DNA from: Haloglomus halophilum
GTDB lineage: Archaea; Halobacteriota; Halobacteria; Halobacteriales; Haloarculaceae
Assembly (NCBI RefSeq): GCF_024298885.1
Contig: NZ_CP101166.1
Coordinates: 1,054,001-1,118,000 of the forward strand
Direction: 5' to 3'
Length of the DNA: 64,000 nucleotides
Position 1 is the stretch's first letter, and every line of letters begins with the position of its first letter. The translations under genes and the position numbers were made by a program. The notes below the pieces were generated by a model that was not told the origin of the DNA, did not search any database, and saw only the letters and a list, made by a program, of their open reading frames with translations. Shown here one piece after another: positions 57,336 to 64,000 of this stretch.

Positions 57336-58781
57336 TCACTTGGTGGCCCGGTCACGACCACGAAGCGCCGCCAGTCGACGCCGGAGCCGGTCCCGCGCCA
57401 GCCACGCCTCCACGGCGCCCCAGCCCAGTACCAGCAGGCCGGCCGTCGCGAACAGGAGGAAGGCACTCGGGGGCATCCAGACCGGGCGGAGCCACGGCAA
57501 CACGCCCTGGACGGTCTCGCCGGCATCGACGACGAGCCCGTGGCCGGGGAGCCTCGCGAGGACGGACTCCTCGTCCGTATCGACGGGCGTCGCCCCGGCG
57601 TCGTGGACGGCGAACGCCCCCGAGACGTTCAGATCGTGCATCGTCGGGCCACCGGCCTCCCGGCCGTGAACGGGCCGCTCGGCGTCGTACGGGAGCCAGG
57701 GGGCGTGGTACTCCCAGACCACCTCGCCGCGGGGAGTCACCTCGACCACGCGGTGGTTGATGGTGTCCGTGACGAGCGTGTTGCCGTTCGGGAGCCGGTC
57801 GGCGTCGCGGGGCCACTCGAACCCGCCGACCGACCAGGTCCGCTCCCAGTCGCAGTTGGGCTCCATATCTCCGTCGAGCGGGTGGTCCGGGTCGGCCCGG
57901 TCGCAGGTGTACTCGACGACGCGGTCGTTCTCGGAGTCGGCTACCAGCAGCGCGGGCGCGCCGGCCTCGGTCTGCAGGTACGAGGGGTTGTGCTGCTCGT
58001 CGAGCACCGAGTGGTTCCCGTCCGCGCCGAGCCGCATGACGATCTCGTCGGTCGAGCGGTTCACCACGATGACCTGGTCGAAGTTGCGCGGCGACAGCAG
58101 GTAGAGGTCCTCGGCGATGACGTCCACGTCGTTGACGTGGGTCCAGTCGCCCGCGGAGACGCCCTCGTCCGTGTCGGCGGGGTAGTGCTCGCGGAACAGC
58201 CACTCCCACTCCACCTCGTCGGTCGTCCGGTTGTAGACGAAGACGCGGTCGTCGCTCGTCCCGTTGTTCGTGTTCCGCATGTTCGCGACCAGCAGGTTCC
58301 CCTCGGCGGTGAGGGTCACGTCGTGGGTATCCCACAGCGGGAGGGTCTCGACCCACTCGGGCTCGCGGGTGTCGCCATCCAGCCGGATGACCCGCGTCCG
58401 CCGGTCGACGGTCCCGACCACGAGCAGGTCGCCGTCGGGCAGCGGGTCCACGTCGTAGAACCAGGAGACGTTCAGCGCCGACTGTGCGACCTGCCAGTTC
58501 GTCTCGCCACGCGGGCCGACGCCGACGAGCCGCGCGGGCTTGTTCGGGTTCACGTCCCCGCCGATGTTGTCCCCCTGGACGGCGATGACCGTCTCGCCGG
58601 CGGCCGGCGCCTCGATGGTGCCGGGGGCGACCTGCGGCCGGTCGTAGACCGCCGTGTCGGCGACACCGGTGCCGGCCAGCGATACCGCGAGCAGGAGGAC
58701 CGCGAGGCGAGCGGCCGTCCAGCGGCCGTCGAGGCGGTCCGCGAGGCGTTCGCGTGGACGGCCGCGCGGGTCGTCGCTCAC
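57336..58781 (-). CDS. Second arylsulfotransferase (ASST)-like membrane protein
   Basis: 481 residues. N-terminal helix at about 24-43; an external propeller-like domain with WTHVNDVDVIAEDLYLLSPR, LDEQHNPSYL and WPRDADRLPNGNTLVTD; a C-terminal helix (about 435-458) with a basic tail. The blocks are shared with the protein at 28179-29552, so they are paralogues. This one has extra Cys (YTCDRADPDH, EPNCDWERTW) in an insertion. Sulfotransferase activity is not proven for this group. It ends 34 bp from the convergent GT2 gene. Confidence 0.77.
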   Translation of the reverse strand: MSDDPRGRPRERLADRLDGRWTAARLAVLLLAVSLAGTGVADTAVYDRPQVAPGTIEAPAAGETVIAVQGDNIGGDVNPNKPARLVGVGPRGETNWQVAQSALNVSWFYDVDPLPDGDLLVVGTVDRRTRVIRLDGDTREPEWVETLPLWDTHDVTLTAEGNLLVANMRNTNNGTSDDRVFVYNRTTDEVEWEWLFREHYPADTDEGVSAGDWTHVNDVDVIAEDLYLLSPRNFDQVIVVNRSTDEIVMRLGADGNHSVLDEQHNPSYLQTEAGAPALLVADSENDRVVEYTCDRADPDHPLDGDMEPNCDWERTWSVGGFEWPRDADRLPNGNTLVTDTINHRVVEVTPRGEVVWEYHAPWLPYDAERPVHGREAGGPTMHDLNVSGAFAVHDAGATPVDTDEESVLARLPGHGLVVDAGETVQGVLPWLRPVWMPPSAFLLFATAGLLVLGWGAVEAWLARDRLRRRLAALRGRDRATK

Positions 58782-58941
58782 GACGCGACCAGCCGGCCGG
58801 GGAGCCGGCGGGAGCGGTGGAGAGCGGGTCGGCAGCGGCGACGATGGAGGGGAGCGGAGGACGCTTCAGCGGGCATCTATCGCCCGGGTAGCGCGAGCCG
58901 GTACAAAAAGTCCGCGTCGCGTATCGGGCGTGGTCCCCGGC

Positions 58942-59859
58942 TCAGGCCTCGATGATGTCGTCGGAGGAGGGTTCGGGCACCGCCACCCCCCCATCGAGCG
59001 CGACGACGGCCTCGCCGCCCACGCGGACCAGGCCCTCGGTCGTGGCGTCGCTCGCCTCGACGTGGACGATGCCGTCGCGGTCCATGAAGTGGCCCTGCTC
59101 GAAGCGCATCCGCTCGGGCGTCGGGTCGAGCGCGCCGAACCGGTCGAGATACGCCCCGCAGGCGCCCGACGCGGTCCCCGTCACGGGGTCCTCGGGGACG
59201 CCCGCGCCGGGCGCGAACATCCGTGCGTGGAGCGTCGATTCGGCGTCGAGCGTGTCGAAGGTGAACGCGTAGACGCCCGCGCAGTCGTGTTCCTCCGAGA
59301 GGGCCTCGATGGCCGTCATGTCGGGGTCCATCTCGCTGAGGTCCGCGAGGTACTCGACGGGGACCATGAGGAACGGGAGCCCGGTCGTCGCGCGCGCCAG
59401 CGGCAGGTCCGCCGAGAGCCCCGTGAGTGCGGACTCGCGCACGCCGAGCGCGTCGGCGACCCGTTCGTACGAGAGCGCCTCCAGTTCGCGGATCTCGGGC
59501 GGCTTCTGCGTCATCCACACCGTCGCGCCGTCCACCTCGATGTCGAGGACGCCGACGTTCGTCTCCAGCGTGTGCTCGCCGTCGTCGAGTTGCCCCTCCA
59601 TCGCGAGCAACGCGTGCGAGCCGATGGTGGCGTGTCCACAGAGGTCGACCTCCTGGCTCGGCGTGAAGTAGCGGACCCGCCGGTCGGCCTCGTCGCTGGG
59701 CGTGAGGAAGGCGGTCTCGCTGGCGCCGAGTTCCGTCGCGATGGCCTGCATCTGCTCGGTGTCGAGGCCGCTCGCGTCCGGGACGACGCCGGCCGCGTTG
59801 CCCGTGAGCGGCGTGTCGGTGAACGCGTCAACGAGGAGCGCGCGTCGAGTGTCGGTCAT
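58942..59859 (-). CDS. PhzF-family isomerase/epimerase-like protein
   Basis: 305 residues from ATG 59859. DAFTDTPLTGNAAGVV is the N-terminal signature, Glu48 in GASETAFL is the likely general acid-base residue, and YFTPSQEVDLCGHATIGSHA and EDPVTGTASGACGAYLDRFG form the two half-domain motifs. The family has a diaminopimelate-epimerase-like fold. The substrate is unknown; a phenazine role is very unlikely in this organism. ATG 59877 adds MTPTPS and is less likely. Confidence 0.88.
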   Translation of the reverse strand: MTDTRRALLVDAFTDTPLTGNAAGVVPDASGLDTEQMQAIATELGASETAFLTPSDEADRRVRYFTPSQEVDLCGHATIGSHALLAMEGQLDDGEHTLETNVGVLDIEVDGATVWMTQKPPEIRELEALSYERVADALGVRESALTGLSADLPLARATTGLPFLMVPVEYLADLSEMDPDMTAIEALSEEHDCAGVYAFTFDTLDAESTLHARMFAPGAGVPEDPVTGTASGACGAYLDRFGALDPTPERMRFEQGHFMDRDGIVHVEASDATTEGLVRVGGEAVVALDGGVAVPEPSSDDIIEA

Positions 59860-60707
59860 GCTTGGTGTCGGTGTCACGGGGCACCCGGAAAACTCCGGGT
59901 GGTCGCTAGCAAGGGAATGACGTGGTGGAGATTACGTCGACACTGTGCAGCGACGACAGCGGCACCTACGACGCCCTCGCTCTCACCCACGACAACAGCA
60001 CCTACGAAGCCCTCACGCGCTCAGGGTTCCGGGCCTCGCTGCGCTCCTCGGGGTCCGGGCCTGCGGCGGGTTCGCTTCGCTCACCCGCCGTTCCGGGCTT
60101 ACCCTGCGGTGCTTGCGTCGTCCGGGAACCGCTGAGCGCGCTCGCCCTTCGAGTCCGCCAGGACCGTGGGCTGTGTCACGGGCGCTATGGCCCTGCCCTT
60201 CCCCAGGTCGCGCGGGCTCCACTTCGTTCCGCCACGCGCTCCCGGCCCGGGAGCGGGTGCTCGGCCGGCCGGTTCCGTGGCCAGGAAGCGCGCTCGCGCC
60301 ACCCCGACGAACCCGCGAGCAACGCGAGCGTGGTGAGTCGACCCGGCGCGAGCGCGGGGAGGTGTGGGGACGCTAGCACCCCAGTGGAACCCCCACGTGC
60401 GTCGCTCGACTCGAAACACTGCCCCTGGTGGAATCGAAGGGCGAGCGCTCTCGGGGAAGCACGCCGACGCAAGCACCGCAGGGAGCGAACGAAGTGAGCG
60501 ACCGAGGAGCGCAGCGAGGCGCGCGACCCGAGAGCGCGAGGGCTTCGTAGCCGTTCTCCTGCCCATCGCTAACAACGTCTCCAACAACACCCCGCACCCG
60601 CCGGAGTTAAGCGCGAACGCACCCAGGTACGAGCATCCAGCGACCAGCGGATTACACCCGATAACCCGACACAGTACAACAAATCCGCGAATTACCAGAT
60701 AATCCAG
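59860..60707. other. 848-bp non-coding interval
   Basis: Between PhzF and the RNase H-fold candidate (divergent genes). Most of it is the large imperfect inverted repeat at 60002-60550. The frames that cross it are low-complexity Arg/Ser shadows without conserved character. The last 130 bp (60570-60707) are more AT-rich and should hold the promoter of the plus-strand gene. Confidence 0.6.
60002..60550. repeat. Large imperfect inverted repeat (arms about 150 and 117 bp)
   Basis: Four blocks are exact reverse complements in colinear order: 60002-60014 with 60538-60550 (13 bp), 60033-60051 with 60502-60520 (19 bp), 60102-60120 with 60465-60483 (19 bp) and 60138-60152 with 60434-60448 (15 bp). 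Intervening parts are related but diverged. The 281-bp centre holds smaller palindromes (for example cccggcccggg). It could be a foldback element or a structured RNA locus. Confidence 0.7.
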
Positions 60708-61514
<807 letters not shown>

Positions 61515-62876
61515 TCAGGCCCCGTCGCCGTCGAGATCCTCGTGGACCGCCGCCTCCGCGCGGCGCATGACCTCCCGCGTCGGCAGGTCGACAAGACCGG
61601 CGACCGCCTCACAGTCGTCGTACTCGGCGCTCACGTCGTACACCTCGCCGGCGTCGTCGCTGGCGACCTTCACCGTCACCTCGTGGGCTTCGTCCTCGCC
61701 CTCGAACGCGAGTTCGACCGTCTCGTAGCGGCGCTCGGCCACCCACCGGTGGTCGGCGCTCGTCTCGCGCACGCCGAGCGTCCCCGTCTCCTCGGCCAGC
61801 ACGCGCGCCACGGACTGCACGTCGGCCGGCCGGACGACGACCTTCACCAGATGCCCCGGCCGGGACTTCTTCATCGTCGCCGGCAGGACCGTCACGTCGC
61901 GTGCGCCGGCCTCCTTCAGCCGCGTCTGCAAGCCGCCCAGCAACTCGGGGTCGGCGTCGTCGACGTTCGTCTCAAGCACCCGCACGCCGTCGCGGACGAG
62001 GCCACCGCGTTGCTCGCCGACCGTCGCGCGGAGGACGTTCGGATGGTCACCGAACGTGTAGCCACCGGCGCCGTAGCCGGTCGCCTCGACCCGAAGCGGG
62101 GGGAACGAGTCGACACCCTCGGCGAAGTGGGCGAGGATGGCGGCCCCCGTCGGCGTCAGGAGTTCGGCGTCGACGGGCCCACCCTGCAGTTCCCATGACG
62201 CCTCGGCCGCGATGTTGACCACGGCGGGCGTCGGAACGGGGTAGGTCCCGTGGCTCATCTCGACGGTCCCGCCACCGGTCGCGAGCGGCGTCGTCACGAC
62301 GCGCTCGACGCCGAGGTCGTCGAGCAGGAGGCAGGCGCCGACCACGTCCGCGATGGCGTCGTCGGCCCCGACCTCGTGGAACGCAGTCTCCTCGATGTCG
62401 GTCCCGTGGACGGCGGCCTCGGCCTTCCCGAGGATGGTGAATATCCGGCGCGCATCGCGAGCGACATCCCCCGGCAGGTCCAGCTCGTCGACGAGGTCGA
62501 CGACCTCCCGGTAGGTGCGCGTGTGGCCGTGACCCTCGGCGTGGGTGTGGTCGTGTGAGTGGCCGTCGTGCTCGTGCGAGTGGTCGTTTCCCCCATCCTC
62601 GTGCGAGTGGCCGTGCTCCGCCTCGTCCGCCCCGTCACCGTCCTCCGCCTCGTCCGCCCCGCCACCGTCCTCCGCCTCGTCACCAGCGTCGGTCAACAGG
62701 ACATCGACGGTCGTCGCGCGGATACCGTTCTTCGTCGTTCGGTCGACCGCGTAGCGGACATCGAGTGCGTCCTCGACGGGCGCGAGGGCGTCGCGGTCGG
62801 CGCCCGCCGCCAGCAACGCGGCCAGTATCATGTCGCCGGAGGCGCCCATGCCCCCATCGAACGCGAGCGTCTGCAT
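61515..62876 (-). CDS. larC: Nickel-pincer cofactor biosynthesis protein LarC-like
   Basis: 453 residues. The LarC/DUF111 start LAFDGGMGASGDMILAALLA is intact. FHEVGADDAIADVVGACLLL, TPLATGGGTVEMSHGTYPVP and PTGAAILAHFAEG are family blocks, and the C-terminal half has ETNVDDADPELLGGL. LarC inserts nickel into the pincer nucleotide of lactate racemase; LarB and LarE are not in the window. An acidic and His-rich insertion (about 67-117, with HGHSHEDGGNDHSHEHDGHS) suggests nickel storage. ATG 62876 matches the family start. Confidence 0.9.
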   Translation of the reverse strand: MQTLAFDGGMGASGDMILAALLAAGADRDALAPVEDALDVRYAVDRTTKNGIRATTVDVLLTDAGDEAEDGGGADEAEDGDGADEAEHGHSHEDGGNDHSHEHDGHSHDHTHAEGHGHTRTYREVVDLVDELDLPGDVARDARRIFTILGKAEAAVHGTDIEETAFHEVGADDAIADVVGACLLLDDLGVERVVTTPLATGGGTVEMSHGTYPVPTPAVVNIAAEASWELQGGPVDAELLTPTGAAILAHFAEGVDSFPPLRVEATGYGAGGYTFGDHPNVLRATVGEQRGGLVRDGVRVLETNVDDADPELLGGLQTRLKEAGARDVTVLPATMKKSRPGHLVKVVVRPADVQSVARVLAEETGTLGVRETSADHRWVAERRYETVELAFEGEDEAHEVTVKVASDDAGEVYDVSAEYDDCEAVAGLVDLPTREVMRRAEAAVHEDLDGDGA

Positions 62877-62932
62877 ACTCGGACTCGGACGGCGCGGCGC
62901 GAAAAGCGTGTGGCTCCGGAGCGGCCGCCGGG

Positions 62933-63667
62933 CTACCACTCGGACGGGTCGGCGAACTCACCGTGTTCGAACGACCAGTCGTAGTCCCGGAACCGCAGGC
63001 TCGGGTCGGCCGTCCTCGGGAACACGTCGTGCTCGCGGAGGAACTCCTTCGCCCCGCCCGGCCCGCCGAAGTCGCCGATGAACCAGAGCAGCAGCCGAGG
63101 CGCCCGCACCACATCGGCGTCGGGCTCGTAGACGGCCTCCTGCTCCAGATACGAGCCCGTGGCGGCCGTCAGTTCGTCGTCGATGCCCTCGCGCGAGTAG
63201 GCCGCGATGGGCGGGCAGGCCGCGGCGCCGCAATTGAGCGCGAAGTGGATGCGCGGGTCGGGCTCACGCACGCCGAACCGCTCGACGAACGCCGAGGGCC
63301 ACGGGTTCCGGACGTAGCCCAGCCCCCACTTCGGCCGCGCGCCGCGCAGCAGGCCGTGTTCCACGTCGTCCAGCGACAGGGCCCGCCCCGCGACGGTCAC
63401 GATGTCGGCACCGAAGAAACTCGACTTGTCGTCGAACACCTCGGGCGCAGCAGCGAGCAGGTCGCGGGCGGCGGCGTTGTAGACGTTCACCCAGAACGCG
63501 AGGCGGGCGTCGTCGCTGTCGAGCCCCGCCGCGAGCGTCTCCCGGTCGAGGTCACGGAGCCGCGAGGTGACCGCGTGCGTGGACTCGCCGGTCCGCACCC
63601 GTCGGAGGAACTCGTGGGAGAGCGCGACCGGGTCGGCCGCCGTCGCGTCGGGCGGGGTCGTCGTCAC
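62933..63667 (-). CDS. DUF547 domain protein
   Basis: 244 residues from GTG 63667. The DUF547 pattern is clear: LAFWVNVYNAAARDLL early, then SLDDVEHGLLRGARPK, DPRIHFALNCGAAACPPIAA (Cys in a conserved position, possibly catalytic) and LLWFIGDFGG. The length is about normal for the family. Biochemical role unknown; a papain-like fold with a nucleophilic Cys has been proposed for related proteins. It lies just upstream of larC on the same strand (56 bp). Confidence 0.85.
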   Translation of the reverse strand: MTTTPPDATAADPVALSHEFLRRVRTGESTHAVTSRLRDLDRETLAAGLDSDDARLAFWVNVYNAAARDLLAAAPEVFDDKSSFFGADIVTVAGRALSLDDVEHGLLRGARPKWGLGYVRNPWPSAFVERFGVREPDPRIHFALNCGAAACPPIAAYSREGIDDELTAATGSYLEQEAVYEPDADVVRAPRLLLWFIGDFGGPGGAKEFLREHDVFPRTADPSLRFRDYDWSFEHGEFADPSEW

Positions 63668-63796
63668 GGAGTGGGCGTTCGCCCGCCCGTAGTAAGACGT
63701 TCGGCCCGGCGGGCGACATCCTCGCACGACCGGCCGACCCCGCGACCGACGCACACGACCGGCAGGCTTGTGTCGGCGGCCCGCACACGCCCGAGC

Positions 63797-64000
63797 ATGA
63801 GCGGTGCCTCGGCCACCGACCGCGCCCGCCGGGCCTACGACCGGTGGTTCCCGGCGGACGACCTGCCCGAGCAGCGCGACCTCCCGCGGTTCGTCGCCCC
63901 CCTCCCCGACTGGCTGGAGGACCTCGGCCTGCGGCTGGTGTGGCTGGTCGTCCTCGTCAACCTCGCCGGCACCGCCTTCGGCTTCTGGTTCTACGGCTTC
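63797..64000 (+). CDS. DUF1405 membrane protein, 3'-truncated by window edge
   Basis: The first 68 residues are visible: a charged N-terminus (SGASATDRARRAYDRWF) and then the first helix LRLVWLVVLVNLAGTAFGFW + FYGF. The N-L-x-G-T-x-F-G-F-W block marks the DUF1405 family of small integral membrane proteins. The frame remains open at the window end. It is divergent from the DUF547 gene. Confidence 0.75.
   Translation, partial: MSGASATDRARRAYDRWFPADDLPEQRDLPRFVAPLPDWLEDLGLRLVWLVVLVNLAGTAFGFWFYGF

Noticed and set aside
59922..60702. Several long frames in the PhzF-side intergenic region (for example 59922-60497 and 60099-61442)
   Set aside because: They are produced by the large inverted repeat and by the antisense of the RNase H-fold gene; composition is Arg/Ser/Pro-rich and lacks haloarchaeal acidity.

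Overview
The window is about 68% GC and reads as chromosome of a halophilic archaeon (class Halobacteria). The proteins are strongly acidic. Tat signals, halocyanin, a ba3-type oxidase, a secF-secD pair and many Bat-type HTH regulators are present. Promoters look archaeal (TTTAW-type TATA boxes 25-30 nt before often leaderless starts). I cannot assign a genus from the sequence alone.

Layout. 1-4 kb: end of an unknown gene, a hicBA toxin-antitoxin pair, purU, a nucleotidyltransferase-like gene with a small repeat protein, then purS-purQ. 4-8 kb: a 6-TM RCK potassium channel divergent from two overlapping TrkA-C-like membrane proteins. 8-13 kb: HAD hydrolase, secF-secD, an Nmad3-like protein, a cupin. 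13-18 kb: DICT protein, tRNA-Gly(CCC) surrounded by partial copies of itself, nadE, an NfeD-like protein, an SpsF-like transferase and small membrane proteins. 18-26 kb: a respiratory copper locus (FixI/CopA-type P-ATPase, SafE-like protein, halocyanin, CuA subunit II, ba3 subunit I), closed by a MITE-like insertion. 26-41 kb: two PIN toxin-antitoxin pairs, trkA with an Lrp-type ligand domain, an ASST-like protein, a DUF4097-like lipoprotein, an acyltransferase, an aldo/keto reductase, a zinc-ribbon protein with glutamate dehydrogenase, a multi-sensor Bat-like regulator, mfnA and a lipoprotein. 41-43 kb: ppsA.

The most unusual part is 43.8-54.2 kb on the minus strand. Five secreted proteins with Tat plus SipW-class signal sequences (motif LGTSALFSDTESF and variants) are encoded with a SipW-type signal peptidase and a small repeat-bearing protein. 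A divergent membrane-anchored wHTH gene and a Bat-type HTH gene flank them. They share a C-terminal signature (EQxRNNP) and look like archaeal TasA/CalY-type matrix or fibre proteins. One carries an inserted propeller-like region and another a C-terminal parallel beta-helix. Each spacer between consecutive members carries a near-identical tRNA T-arm-like hairpin (GGCGG-TTCGACT-CCGCC) followed by an acceptor-like strand, which resembles a minihelix or t-element. I regard this repeated RNA-like element as the best candidate for something undescribed.

54-64 kb: a Tat-exported His-rich protein, a DUF5786-like protein, a GT2 glycosyltransferase convergent with a second ASST-like protein, a PhzF-like protein, an 850-bp non-coding stretch holding a large imperfect inverted repeat, an RNase H-fold candidate, larC, a DUF547 protein and the start of a DUF1405 membrane protein.
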